64,000 nucleotides of DNA. It comes from Ideonella benzenivorans. Lineage in GTDB: Bacteria > Pseudomonadota > Gammaproteobacteria > Burkholderiales > Burkholderiaceae_C. Below are positions 19,778 through 28,328 of the stretch, piece by piece; within the stretch, counting starts at the first letter, position 1; each line of letters begins with the position of its first letter. The position numbers were made by a program, and so were the translations under genes. The stretch covers positions 310,001 to 374,000 of the forward strand of contig NZ_JAGWCB010000007.1 of the NCBI RefSeq assembly GCF_020387415.1, read 5' to 3'. Under the pieces are notes generated by a model. That model made no database searches. It worked only from the letters and a program-made list of their open reading frames with translations, and was not told the origin of the DNA.

Positions 19778-21205
19778 ATGTCGGAACTGGCGCCTGAGTC
19801 CCCTTCCCTGTCCACCTCCTCTGCGGCCTCGTCCTCGCGGCGGCGCCCGGTGGAAGCCGCGGTGAAGGCGCCGACGCGGGCTCCGGCGCCCTTGCGCAAG
19901 CCCGTCAACACCTTGGCCATCGTGCCCAAGTCGGCCCGTATCACCTCCTTGGGGCGCAAGGCCTACAACGTCCTGCTCTATGAAGCCCAGGACCAGGGGC
20001 TGGAGAAGGATGTCTTCCGGGTGCCGCTGGAGCGGGTGGTGCGGGGGGTGGATTTCGACTCCAACGACCACGCCCTGATCAAGAAGCATCTGCGCGCGAT
20101 GGTGTCGACCACGGTGGAATGGCAATCGCCGACCACCGGGGAAGGTGCGGCCTGGAACGTCTCCGGCCTGCTGGCCCATGCGCGCCTCACCAAGGAACGC
20201 GGTCAGGTCTGGGTCGAGTGGTCTTATGCCGTGAACCTCAAGCAGGAGTTGCTGGAGCCGACGGTGTTCGCCCGCCTCAAGCTGGAGATCATCAGCCAGC
20301 TTCGCTCCCATGCCGGGATCGCGCTCTATGAGATCTGCACCCGTTACAAGGACATCGGGCGGACCTCACGCCAGCCCTGGCGCTGGTGGCATCCGGTCCT
20401 CAGCGGTCAGCCCGTATCGGAGCGCACGGCCAAGCTCGAGTACCGGATTTTCAAGCGTGACACCCTCAAACCGGCCATCGCGGAGGTGAGCGCTGTCACG
20501 GACCTGGAAGTGGAACTGCTCGAGCACAAGGAAGGTCGGTCCATCAGTGAGATCCAGTTCCTGATCCGGCCCAAGCAGCAGACGCCCCTGGCGCTCAAAC
20601 AGCCACCCGAGCCGGTGGATCTTCGCCTGGTGGAGCGCGCGGTGTCCCTGGGCGTCGAGGAAGACAAGGCCGAGGATCTGCTGCAGACGCATGGCGGCCC
20701 GGCGGTGGAAACCGGGCTGGAGGTGCTGGCCCAGCGGGTGGCGTCCGGCTTTCCCTCGCCACTCAAGGACCCCTCCCGTTACCTGCGGGCCTTGATGCCT
20801 GGGTCGGCACCGGCCACCGCTGCGCATGAGGCGGAGACGTCACCACCGTCGGCCCCTGCCGAAGAGGCGCCGTCGGCCGAGGCGCATGGAGAGCTGCAGG
20901 CCCGGCGCCAGATGCGCTGGACCGAGGAATGGAACCGCCGCCGCCGTGAGCAGGTGATCGGGCAGATCGCGGCCATGTCCGAGGAGGGGCAGGGCCAGTT
21001 GGTGCAGGACCTCTTGTCGGACATGGAGCGTCGGCAGTTGCACCCTTCGATCCGCAAGCGTCTGCAGACCAGTGGCTGGCGCCATCCGTTGGTGTTGCCC
21101 GAGATGGTGCGCTATTACGCCGAAGGTTCCCTGGGCGAATCCTGGGACAAGCCCACGCCCCAGCAACTGCTGCAGATTGCCACCGAATTGGGCGATCTGG
21201 GCTGA
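19778..21205 (+). CDS. repA: Plasmid/chromid-type replication initiator protein
   Basis: A 475-residue initiator of the type found on secondary chromosomes and megaplasmids of Burkholderiales. After a Ser/Pro/Ala-rich N-terminus (1-45), VNTLAIVPKSARITSLGRKAYNVLL opens the winged-helix initiator domain (about 46-290). In it, SQLRSHAGIALYEICTRYKDIGRTSRQPW resembles the first winged helix of Rep_3-type initiators, and IFKRDTLKPAIAEVSAVTDLEVELLE resembles the second. The C-terminal 180 residues are acidic/helical and less typical. AGGTAGAG lies about 12 bases before the ATG. It is divergent from parAB across the candidate origin, the standard layout of a rep-par module. The role is clear from context; the exact family needs a profile search. 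Confidence 0.88.
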   Translation: MSELAPESPSLSTSSAASSSRRRPVEAAVKAPTRAPAPLRKPVNTLAIVPKSARITSLGRKAYNVLLYEAQDQGLEKDVFRVPLERVVRGVDFDSNDHALIKKHLRAMVSTTVEWQSPTTGEGAAWNVSGLLAHARLTKERGQVWVEWSYAVNLKQELLEPTVFARLKLEIISQLRSHAGIALYEICTRYKDIGRTSRQPWRWWHPVLSGQPVSERTAKLEYRIFKRDTLKPAIAEVSAVTDLEVELLEHKEGRSISEIQFLIRPKQQTPLALKQPPEPVDLRLVERAVSLGVEEDKAEDLLQTHGGPAVETGLEVLAQRVASGFPSPLKDPSRYLRALMPGSAPATAAHEAETSPPSAPAEEAPSAEAHGELQARRQMRWTEEWNRRRREQVIGQIAAMSEEGQGQLVQDLLSDMERRQLHPSIRKRLQTSGWRHPLVLPEMVRYYAEGSLGESWDKPTPQQLLQIATELGDLG

Positions 21206-21220
21206 CACACCTGGCGCCGT

Positions 21221-22102
21221 TCAGGCGGCCAGGGCCATCACCTGCTGTCGCAGCCAGTCATTGGCCGGATCCCCTTCGCGGTGGGCGTGCCAGTACAGAT
21301 GCAGCTGCACGGGGGGCAGCGAGAAGGGCAGGGGCCAGCGTCTCACGGCGGGGCCCTGCCCGATTTCATCGGCCAGGCGTTCGGGCACCGTCAGCCAGAG
21401 ATCCGAATCGGCCACCAGGCGGACGGCCGTGGTGTAGTTCTGGCAGCGCACGGCCACCTCACGCTGCCACCCCAGGTGGGCCAGGGCGCCGTCCTCCATC
21501 ACCACGCCCGTGGCGCGGGAGGACACAGCCACATGCCTGGCCTGCAGGTATTGCGCCAAGGAGGGGGCTTCGGAAGAAGGCTGGTCCTGCCGCATCAACA
21601 GGCAGAAGCGGTCCTCCAGCAAAGGGCCGTGCCGCACCGGTTCACCCAGGGGCAAGGCCACGTCAATGGCCAGGTCGAGTTGCCCGGCCGCCAAGACGCG
21701 GGCCAGACTGGATCTTTCGAAGTGAGTGCTAGCTGTTGTTGCAAGCGGTGCCAACTGGGTCAGCCGGCGGTGCAGCGGCGTCAGCAGCATCAGTTCCACC
21801 GGGTCCGGCATGCCGATGCGAAAGCACTGTCGGGTCAAGGCCGGGTCAAACTGCCCCCAGGCCTGGATCAGCTGGCGCAGCCGGGCCAACTGGTCCAGCA
21901 GGGCGGGCGCCAGCCGCTGGCAGGTGGGGGTCGGACGCATCAGCTTGCCATCCCGCACGAACAAGGCGTCGCCCAGTTGCTCCCGCAGCCGGCGCAGGGC
22001 GTGGCTGACCGCGGAGGGGGTCAGGGCCAGGACATCGGCCGCCCGGGTCAGGTGCTGCTCGCGATAGACCGCCTCGAACACATGCAACAGGTTCAAGTCC
22101 AT
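21221..22102 (-). CDS. LysR-family transcriptional regulator
   Basis: A 293-residue LTTR from the ATG at 22102; an upstream in-frame ATG at 22132 would add ten residues (MNFVHWNRPT). The N-terminal winged HTH (residues 1-60) reads MDLNLLHVFEAVYREQHLTR and SAVSHALRRLREQLGDALFV. A periplasmic-binding-like effector domain follows (about 90-290). It is divergent from the acyl-CoA dehydrogenase operon starting at 22239 and is the likely regulator of that operon. Its 3' end is 15 bases from the repA stop, convergent. The effector is unknown. Confidence 0.92.
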   Translation of the reverse strand: MDLNLLHVFEAVYREQHLTRAADVLALTPSAVSHALRRLREQLGDALFVRDGKLMRPTPTCQRLAPALLDQLARLRQLIQAWGQFDPALTRQCFRIGMPDPVELMLLTPLHRRLTQLAPLATTASTHFERSSLARVLAAGQLDLAIDVALPLGEPVRHGPLLEDRFCLLMRQDQPSSEAPSLAQYLQARHVAVSSRATGVVMEDGALAHLGWQREVAVRCQNYTTAVRLVADSDLWLTVPERLADEIGQGPAVRRWPLPFSLPPVQLHLYWHAHREGDPANDWLRQQVMALAA

Positions 22103-22238
22103 GGTCGGGCGATTCCAATGAACAAAATTCATCGGACAAGCTTAAAACAAATCACTTCATTCACCGATGGGGCCCGCCTACCATCGCCTGAAACCAGAAG
22201 CGCGACCGGGATGGCCGTGCCGATTCAGGAGACACACC

Positions 22239-23480
22239 ATGGATTTCAGCCCCAGTGCCAAGGGCCGGGAGATGCTGGCGCGCGTGCAGGCCTTCATGGC
22301 CGAGCATGTGCTGCCCGCGGAAGCCGCCTACCGGGAAGCCAACCGCACCCTCAACCCAGGATCGGACTGGACCCAGTGGCGGACGGTGCCGCTGATCGAA
22401 GCGCTCCAGGCCAAGGCCCGCGCGGCCGGACTGTGGAATCTCTTTCTGCCCGACCCGGTGCTGGGCGCGGGGCTGAAGACGGTCGAATACGCGCCGCTGG
22501 CCGAGGCCATGGGCCGTTGCGACTTCGCGGCCGAGGTCTTCAACTGCAATGCGCCCGACACCGGCAACATGGAGGTGCTCTACCACTATGGCAGCGGGGC
22601 CCAGAAGGAGCGTTGGTTGAAGCCGCTGCTGGCGGGCGAGATTCGCTCGGTGTTCTGCATGACCGAGCCGGGCGTGGCCTCCTCGGATGCCACCAACATG
22701 CAGGCCACCGTGCGCGAGGAGGGGGATGAACTGGTGCTGCAGGGCCGCAAGTGGTGGTCCACCGGGCTGGGGCACCCGAAGGCGCGGGTGGCCATCTTCA
22801 TGGGCCTGTCGGATGACCCGACGGCGGACCGCCACCACCGTCACAGCATGGTGCTGGTGCCGCTGGACACGCCGGGCGTGCGGATCCAGCGCATGCTGCC
22901 GGCCGCGGGCCAGTGGGATCCGCCCTATGGGCATGGCGAGGTGCAGTTCGATCAGGTGCGCGTGCCCAGGGAGAACCTGATCCTCGGTCATGGGCGTGGC
23001 TTCGAGATTGCCCAGGGACGGCTGGGGCCGGGCCGCATTCACCACTGCATGCGGGCCCTCGGGGCGGCCGAACATGCGCTGGAGCTGATGGTGACGCGCG
23101 GCATGCAGCGGGTGGCGTTTGGCCAGCCTCTGCTGCAGCTGGGGGGCAACATGGAAAAGCTGGCCCATGCCCGCATGGCCATCGACCAGGCGCGTTTGCT
23201 CACGCTGTACGCGGCCTGGAAGATCGACACCGTGGGGGTGCGCCAGGCGATGACCGAGATCTCGGCCATCAAGGTGGTGGCCCCGAACGTGCTGCAGTCG
23301 GTCGTTGACCAGGCGATCCAGATCCACGGCGGCTGCGGGCTGTCGGATGACGTACCGCTCAGCGGTCTGCACCTGATGGCGCGCGCCTTGCGCCTGGCCG
23401 ATGGGCCCGACGAGGTGCATTGCGCGATGGTGGCACGCCAGGAGCTGCGCCGCTTCAAGCCTCGCAAGGAGGCGGCATGA
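22239..23480 (+). CDS. Acyl-CoA dehydrogenase
   Basis: A 413-residue FAD-dependent acyl-CoA dehydrogenase oxidising an acyl-CoA to the enoyl-CoA. The N-terminal helical domain is followed by the FAD/substrate signature FCMTEPGVASSDATNMQATV (about 137-156), the beta domain, and a C-terminal helical domain with QIHGGCGLSDDVPLSGL. The size and the DFSPSAKGREML start fit the longer ACAD subgroup close to ACAD10/11-type proteins. AGGAG lies 8 bases before the ATG. It is the first gene of a four-gene operon; its stop overlaps the SDR start (ATGA). The association with an ACAD10/11-like phosphotransferase (24304) suggests catabolism of unusual or hydroxylated acyl groups, which is inference. Confidence 0.93.
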   Translation: MDFSPSAKGREMLARVQAFMAEHVLPAEAAYREANRTLNPGSDWTQWRTVPLIEALQAKARAAGLWNLFLPDPVLGAGLKTVEYAPLAEAMGRCDFAAEVFNCNAPDTGNMEVLYHYGSGAQKERWLKPLLAGEIRSVFCMTEPGVASSDATNMQATVREEGDELVLQGRKWWSTGLGHPKARVAIFMGLSDDPTADRHHRHSMVLVPLDTPGVRIQRMLPAAGQWDPPYGHGEVQFDQVRVPRENLILGHGRGFEIAQGRLGPGRIHHCMRALGAAEHALELMVTRGMQRVAFGQPLLQLGGNMEKLAHARMAIDQARLLTLYAAWKIDTVGVRQAMTEISAIKVVAPNVLQSVVDQAIQIHGGCGLSDDVPLSGLHLMARALRLADGPDEVHCAMVARQELRRFKPRKEAA

Positions 23481-24307
23481 AGACCCCGCGCGTGTTCATC
23501 ACCGGGGGGGCCTCCGGCCTGGGGCGGGCACTGGCCGAGTGCTTTGCGAAGGAGGGCGCGTCCGTCTGCCTGGGCGATGTGGACGCCACCCAGGGGGCTG
23601 ACACCCGCCAGGGCTTGGCGCGCCATGGCTGGCCGGTGCACTTCCTGCACTGCGATGTGACGCAGGAGGGCGATCTCCGCGCCGCGGCCGACTGGCTGCA
23701 GCAGCACTGGGGCGGGGTGGACATCGTGGTCAACAACGCCGGGGTGGCCCAGATGGGGGGCATCGCCGATGTCGGTCTGGCCGACTGGCAGTGGATCGTC
23801 GACATCAACCTGTTGGGGGTGGTGCGGGGCTGCAAGGTGTTCACGCCGCTGTTCCGCCGGCAGGGCGGGGGCACCTTCCTCAACATCGCCTCCATGGCCG
23901 GCATGATCCACCTGCCGGAGGCCGCGGCCTACAACGCGACCAAGGCCGCGGTGGTGGCCCTGTCCGAAACGCTGCAGCTGGAGCTGGAGGCCGACCGTAT
24001 CCGGGTGAGCGTGGCCTGCCCGGCCTTCTTTCGCAGTGACCTGGCGCGGCACATGCGCGCCGCCACGCCAGCGGCCGAACGCACCACGCAGCGGCTGGTG
24101 GAGCGGGCCCGCATCGGCGCCGAGGAGGTGGCACGGGCGATCCATCGGGGCTTGATGGCGGGTGAGGCTCACATCCTGACCCACCCGGAAGGTCGGATGG
24201 CCTGGCGCCTCAAACGCTGGCTGCCGTACCGCTGGTACCTGGCGACGCTGCGTCGGCGCATGGCCCGGCTGCAGCTGCGCATGCAGCGACCGGCGGGGGC
24301 GGCATGA
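23477..24307 (+). CDS. Short-chain dehydrogenase/reductase
   Basis: A 276-residue classical SDR oxidoreductase. It has the NAD(P) motif TGGASGLG at about residues 9-16, NNAG near 90, catalytic Ser in NIASMAG, and YNATK as the YxxxK pair. An Asp after beta-2 (LGDVDA) points to NAD rather than NADP, as inferred from the family. It is translationally coupled at both ends, overlapping the acyl-CoA dehydrogenase stop and the phosphotransferase start by 4 bases each. It probably oxidises or reduces a hydroxy/keto intermediate in the same acyl-CoA pathway. Confidence 0.92.
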   Translation: MKTPRVFITGGASGLGRALAECFAKEGASVCLGDVDATQGADTRQGLARHGWPVHFLHCDVTQEGDLRAAADWLQQHWGGVDIVVNNAGVAQMGGIADVGLADWQWIVDINLLGVVRGCKVFTPLFRRQGGGTFLNIASMAGMIHLPEAAAYNATKAAVVALSETLQLELEADRIRVSVACPAFFRSDLARHMRAATPAAERTTQRLVERARIGAEEVARAIHRGLMAGEAHILTHPEGRMAWRLKRWLPYRWYLATLRRRMARLQLRMQRPAGAA

Positions 24308-25371
24308 GCAGCGCGCCAATCGACACCGCCGGCGCCGTGCGCGCCGGCGAAGCGTTGGACTTGCCACCGCTGGATGCCTGGCTCAAGCAGCAGCTGCCGG
24401 GGCTGGCCGGTGCGCCACAGGTCACCCAGTACAGCGGTGGCGCCTCCAACTGGACCTACCGCCTGGCCTATGAGAACGCGGACCTGGTGCTGCGCCGGCC
24501 GCCCGCCGGAACCAAGGCCAAGTCAGCCCATGACATGGGCCGGGAATACCGGCTGCAAGCGGCGCTCCAGCCGGTGTTTCCCTTCGTGCCGACCATGCGG
24601 GCCTATTGCCCCGATGCCAGCGTCATCGGGGCCGAGTTCTATGTGATGGACCGGCTGGCAGGGGTGATCCTGCGGCGCAACCCCCCGCGGGGGTGGTCGC
24701 TGCCGCCGGAGCAGGTCCGCACGCTGTGCCTGAAGGTGCTGGACACACTGATCGCCCTGCACCAGGTGGACCACCAGGCGGCCGGGCTCTCGCATCTGGG
24801 ACTGGGGCAAGGCTATGCCCGTCGCCAGATCGAAGGCTGGAGCCGGCGCTACCGCGATGCGCGTACCTGGAACGTGCCTGGCGGACAGGCCATCATGGAC
24901 TGGTTGATGGACCATCTGCCGAGCACCGAGCGCATCTGCATCACGCACAACGACTTCCGCTTTGACAACGTGGTGCTGGATGCGCAAGACCCTACCCACA
25001 TCCTGGGGGTGCTGGACTGGGAACTGGCCACACTGGGCGACCCGCTGATGGACCTGGGCAATCTGCTGGCCTACTGGGTGCAGGCCGACGACGACGTCCT
25101 GGCCCAGGCCACGCGCCGTCAGCCCACCCATCTGCCCGGCATGCTGACCCGCCGTGAGGTGGTGGACTACTACGTCGAGAAGACCGGCTTCGTGCCCGAG
25201 CACTGGGCCTTCTACGAGGTCTACGGTCTGTTTCGGCTCTCGGCCATCGCCCAGCAGATCTACTACCGCTACCACCATCGGCAGACGCGCAACCCTGCCT
25301 TCAAGAACTTCTGGGTCTTCGTGCACTACCTGCACTGGCGCTGCCGCCGGGCCATGAAGGCAGGGCACTGA
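24304..25371 (+). CDS. Aminoglycoside-phosphotransferase-fold kinase (ACAD10/11-like)
   Basis: A 355-residue protein with a protein-kinase-like fold. Visible elements are the Gly-rich start YSGGASNWTYRL, the beta-3 Lys region VLRRPPAGTKAKSAHDMGREY, the catalytic Brenner motif HNDFRFDNVVLD (HxDxxxxN) and the metal-binding LDWELATLGDPLMDLG. Members linked with acyl-CoA dehydrogenases, such as the N-terminal part of human ACAD11, phosphorylate hydroxyacyl-CoAs before elimination. That is the likely role here because it is cotranscribed with such a dehydrogenase. It overlaps the SDR by 4 bases, and the phosphatase-like gene begins one base after its stop. Antibiotic resistance is unlikely from this context. 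Confidence 0.88.
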   Translation: MSSAPIDTAGAVRAGEALDLPPLDAWLKQQLPGLAGAPQVTQYSGGASNWTYRLAYENADLVLRRPPAGTKAKSAHDMGREYRLQAALQPVFPFVPTMRAYCPDASVIGAEFYVMDRLAGVILRRNPPRGWSLPPEQVRTLCLKVLDTLIALHQVDHQAAGLSHLGLGQGYARRQIEGWSRRYRDARTWNVPGGQAIMDWLMDHLPSTERICITHNDFRFDNVVLDAQDPTHILGVLDWELATLGDPLMDLGNLLAYWVQADDDVLAQATRRQPTHLPGMLTRREVVDYYVEKTGFVPEHWAFYEVYGLFRLSAIAQQIYYRYHHRQTRNPAFKNFWVFVHYLHWRCRRAMKAGH

Positions 25372-25372
25372 G

Positions 25373-26065
25373 GTGGGGGAGATCGTCCTGATCCGCCATG
25401 GCCAGGCCAGCTTTGGCGAGGACGACTACGACCGTCTGAGCGACCGCGGCGTGGCGCAGTCACGCCGCCTGGGCCTGGCCTTGAAGGCGATGGGCCAGCA
25501 GGCGCCGCGCGTGGTGTGCGGCCGCCTGCGCCGGCACCGGGACACGGCCATCCACTGCCTGGCCGGTGCCGGGACGGTCACCGAGCCGGAGGTCCGGGCG
25601 GCCTGGGATGAGTTCGACCACATGGCTGTTCTCCGCGCGGCCTGGCCCCGCTATGCGGACCTGGCCGCGCTGCGCGGCGACATGGCGGCCGCCCCGTCGC
25701 CGCGGGGTTTCTTTCAGGACGTGTTCACGCAGGCCATGCTGCGCTGGGTGGGCGGGGACCACGATGCCGAATACGCGGAGACCTGGGCAGCGTTCCAGGC
25801 CCGTTGTCGTGACGGCCTGCAGCGTCTGCAGGAGGAACTGGACCCGGCCCAGACGGTGCTGGTGTTCACCTCGGGGGGGCCGATCGCCGTGGTGATGCAG
25901 GCGCTGTTGAACCTGGCCACACCGGCGGCCCTGGCGCTCAACGCGGTGCTGGTGAACACGGGGGTGACCCGCGTGAGCACGGGGCGGCAGGGGGCTCGTC
26001 TGTTGAGCTTCAACGCCCATGACCATCTGCTGCAGGCCGGGTCGGAATGGGTCACCCACCGCTGA
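25373..26065 (+). CDS. Histidine phosphatase superfamily protein
   Basis: A 230-residue phosphoglycerate-mutase-like protein. LIRHGQASFGEDDYD at residues 6-20 is the RHG catalytic motif with the phosphorylated His9. The second catalytic His, normally in SHGG, is replaced by TSGGPIAVV, so this subgroup lacks it. It starts at GTG one base after the phosphotransferase stop and closes the acyl-CoA operon. It may remove the phosphate installed by the neighbouring kinase or act in proofreading; neither can be shown from sequence. Confidence 0.88.
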   Translation: MGEIVLIRHGQASFGEDDYDRLSDRGVAQSRRLGLALKAMGQQAPRVVCGRLRRHRDTAIHCLAGAGTVTEPEVRAAWDEFDHMAVLRAAWPRYADLAALRGDMAAAPSPRGFFQDVFTQAMLRWVGGDHDAEYAETWAAFQARCRDGLQRLQEELDPAQTVLVFTSGGPIAVVMQALLNLATPAALALNAVLVNTGVTRVSTGRQGARLLSFNAHDHLLQAGSEWVTHR

Positions 26066-26147
26066 CGGGCCGCTGGCCCGCAGGGCGGCCGTGCGAAGCG
26101 AGCGACAATCCGGGCCGCCGGCACGTTGCCGGTGAAGAGAGAGCTTG

Positions 26148-26522
26148 ATGAAGAAGAGCGAACTGATTGAACTGCTGGCCACCAAGGCCGAGGTGAGCAA
26201 GGCAGCGGCCACCCGCATGCTGGAGACCCTGACCCAGACCGTCGTCACTTCGGTCAAGAAGGGTGAGAACTTCACGATTGCCGGTTTCGGCACCTTCAAG
26301 CAGGCCCAACGCGCTGCGCGCAAGGGCCGCAACCCCGCCACGGGCGAAGCCATCAAGATCGGTGCCGTGAAGACGGCCCGCTTCACGCCGGCGGCAGCCT
26401 TCAAGGCAGCGGTCGATCCGCGTGCGGCGGCCCGCAAGGCGGCCAAGAAGGCCGAGGCCGCGCCGGCCAAGAAGGTGGCGGCCAAGGCCCCCGCCAAGAA
26501 GACGGTCAAGGGCAAGAAGTAA
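26148..26522 (+). CDS. HU-family DNA-binding protein with lysine/alanine-rich C-terminal tail
   Basis: A 124-residue nucleoid protein. Residues 1-90 are a standard HU fold: MKKSELIELLATKAEVSKAA, the family signature GFGTFKQAQRAARKGRNPATG (near 48-68), and a DNA arm region. Residues 91-124 add a histone-H1-like Ala/Lys/Pro tail (KKAEAAPAKKVAAKAPAKKT). GAGAGAG precedes the ATG by a few bases; an in-frame TTG directly before it is not needed. It is monocistronic, ending in a strong terminator. Extended HU proteins occur in Burkholderiales; the tail probably increases non-specific DNA binding and compaction. Confidence 0.93.
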   Translation: MKKSELIELLATKAEVSKAAATRMLETLTQTVVTSVKKGENFTIAGFGTFKQAQRAARKGRNPATGEAIKIGAVKTARFTPAAAFKAAVDPRAAARKAAKKAEAAPAKKVAAKAPAKKTVKGKK

Positions 26523-26544
26523 TTCCTGCGCTGTCCCGTACCCA

Positions 26545-26571
26545 GGGCTGCCCGCGGGCAGCCCTTTTTTT
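26545..26571 (+). terminator. Rho-independent terminator after the HU gene
   Basis: GGGCTGCCC-GC-GGGCAGCCC (26545-26564) is a perfect GC-rich hairpin followed by seven T residues, 22 bases after the HU stop. The convergent kinase gene ends 15 bases beyond the T tract. Confidence 0.93.
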
Positions 26572-26585
26572 GTCTGATGGCGAGC

Positions 26586-28307
26586 TCAGGCCGCTGCCAG
26601 CGGCAGGTGCAGCGTGAAGCAGGCCCCTTCACCGGGACGGGAAGTCAGCGTCAGGCTGCCCTGCATCAACTCGGCCAGCCCGCGGGCCAGGGCCAGGCCC
26701 AGGCCGGTCCCGCCGTGGTCATAGCTCACCCGGGCGTGCCCTTGCTGGAAGCGCTCGAACACGGTTTCCTGCAGTTCCGGCGGAATACCGGGGCCGGTGT
26801 CACGCACATGGAACAGCAGCGCGTTTCCCTGGCGTTCCACGCTGAGCCGCACCGCGCCTTCCGGGGTGAACTTGATCGCGTTGGACAGCAGGTTGTTGAG
26901 GATCTGCTTGAGGCGCAGGCCGTCGCAACGCACCTGCGCCGGCACGTCGGGGGCGATGTCTGCCGTGAGGCGCAGGCCCTTGGCATTGGCGGCGATCGCG
27001 AAGAAGTCCGCCGTGCCGTCGATCAGCGGGCGCAGGGCCACCGGTTCCGGGCTGAGGGCCACGGCACCGGCTTCGAGCTTGGTGAAATCCAGGATCTCGG
27101 TGAGCAGCTCGTTGAGGTGCTCGGCCCCCTTGCGGATCAGGCCCGCCTGTTCACGGAATTGGGGCTGTTCCAGCCGCAGTTCCATCAGCTCGGCAAACCC
27201 CCGGATGCTGGTGAGGGGGGTGCGCAGCTCGTGCGAGATGGCCGCCAGGAAATCGCTTTTGGCCTGGCTGGCGGCATGGGCCTGGGCCTCGCTCAGGCGC
27301 AGGGCTTCGTTGGTCTGCTCCAGCCGGCGCAGGCCGATCACGAAGTTGATCGTCGCGATCAGCGCCACGCCGGTCAGCAGGCCACTCAGGGTCAGCAGGA
27401 CGTTGCGGGTGGCACGCCAGGCCGCCAGGGCCTCGTCGACCGAGGAGCCCACGGTCACGTACAGCGGATAGTCGGCCACCCGTCGGAAGGCGACGAGGCG
27501 CTCAATGTGGTCGAGGCTGCTGCTGCCTGTGTAGGTGCCGGCGGCCTGGCCGAGGTGCTCCTGCAGCTTGCTCTGGAGCAGCTGCGTGCCCATGCCCTTG
27601 CTTTGTCCGCCGACGACGCGGGCGCGCAGGGCCAGGTCGGTGCCGACCAGCGTGACGATGCCCTGGCGGCCCAGGCTCACGCTGCGATAGACCTCCTCGA
27701 AATAGCTCGGGTCCAGCGAGGCCACCACGACGCCCAACACCTGCCCCCGGGCGTCGGTGATCTTGCGGGAGAGTTGGATGGTCCACTTGCCGGAGACCTT
27801 GCCCAGCACCGGCTTGCCGATGAACAGACCGCCGCTGACCAACTGGCGGGTGCCGGCCGGCAGGTGGGCGGGCGCCAGGTGCACCCGGATGTGCTCGCGC
27901 GAGGACAGGTCCACATGCTGGCTCTTGCGCCCGTCCGGGTCGAGGTTGCTGCCGACGAAGTGACCGGTGGCGTCGATCAGCGACAGCTGAGCCAGGATGT
28001 GGGGCGTCTGGCCGGTCTCGTTGGCCAGGCGCACCAGGTCCGGGGTCTGCCCGGGCTGGGCCAGCACGGCATTGCGCACCCGCAGCGTGGCCTGATCCAG
28101 CGTGGCCAGCACGCGCAGGGTCTGTTCCCCCAGCACGTTGGCGATGTTGACATCCTGCCGCCGTTCGGCGTCGAGGGCATCGTTGCGCTTGGAGGCCAGC
28201 ACGGCCAGCACGGCCAGCCAGACCAGCAGCAGCAGCGCGGCGGCGAAGGTGCCGACCATCAGGCTCAGGCGGCTGGGGCGGGTGGCAAGGGCAGAGCGGT
28301 GGGGCAT
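26586..28307 (-). CDS. Cache-domain sensor histidine kinase
   Basis: A 573-residue membrane kinase. TM1 is at about 17-39, a periplasmic double-Cache-like sensor covers about 45-285 ([31 protein letters not shown]), and TM2 is at about 298-320. A short coiled coil leads to HisKA with His359 ([14 protein letters not shown]) and HATPase_c ([16 protein letters not shown]). No receiver or HPt is attached, so it must pass phosphate to a separate receiver; the REC protein at 30841 in the same operon is the obvious partner. It is the last gene of a four-gene minus-strand operon, 21 bases after the PAS kinase. Ligand unknown; small organic acids or amino acids are usual for Cache sensors. Confidence 0.93.
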   Translation of the reverse strand: MPHRSALATRPSRLSLMVGTFAAALLLLVWLAVLAVLASKRNDALDAERRQDVNIANVLGEQTLRVLATLDQATLRVRNAVLAQPGQTPDLVRLANETGQTPHILAQLSLIDATGHFVGSNLDPDGRKSQHVDLSSREHIRVHLAPAHLPAGTRQLVSGGLFIGKPVLGKVSGKWTIQLSRKITDARGQVLGVVVASLDPSYFEEVYRSVSLGRQGIVTLVGTDLALRARVVGGQSKGMGTQLLQSKLQEHLGQAAGTYTGSSSLDHIERLVAFRRVADYPLYVTVGSSVDEALAAWRATRNVLLTLSGLLTGVALIATINFVIGLRRLEQTNEALRLSEAQAHAASQAKSDFLAAISHELRTPLTSIRGFAELMELRLEQPQFREQAGLIRKGAEHLNELLTEILDFTKLEAGAVALSPEPVALRPLIDGTADFFAIAANAKGLRLTADIAPDVPAQVRCDGLRLKQILNNLLSNAIKFTPEGAVRLSVERQGNALLFHVRDTGPGIPPELQETVFERFQQGHARVSYDHGGTGLGLALARGLAELMQGSLTLTSRPGEGACFTLHLPLAAA

Positions 28308-28328
28308 GGTGCAGGGGGCCGCTGGCGT

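Noticed and set aside
19333-19797. A 154-codon frame in the candidate origin
   Set aside because: It overlaps the repA start, has no family resemblance, and runs through the repeat region.
24304-25371. Aminoglycoside resistance gene
   Set aside because: The fold is APH-like, but it is coupled to acyl-CoA metabolism genes and resembles the ACAD10/11-associated kinases.
25900-25920. A further copy of the GTTGAAC centromere motif
   Set aside because: GTTGAACCTGG here lacks the second arm; the same holds for the TTGAAC sequence near 33566.
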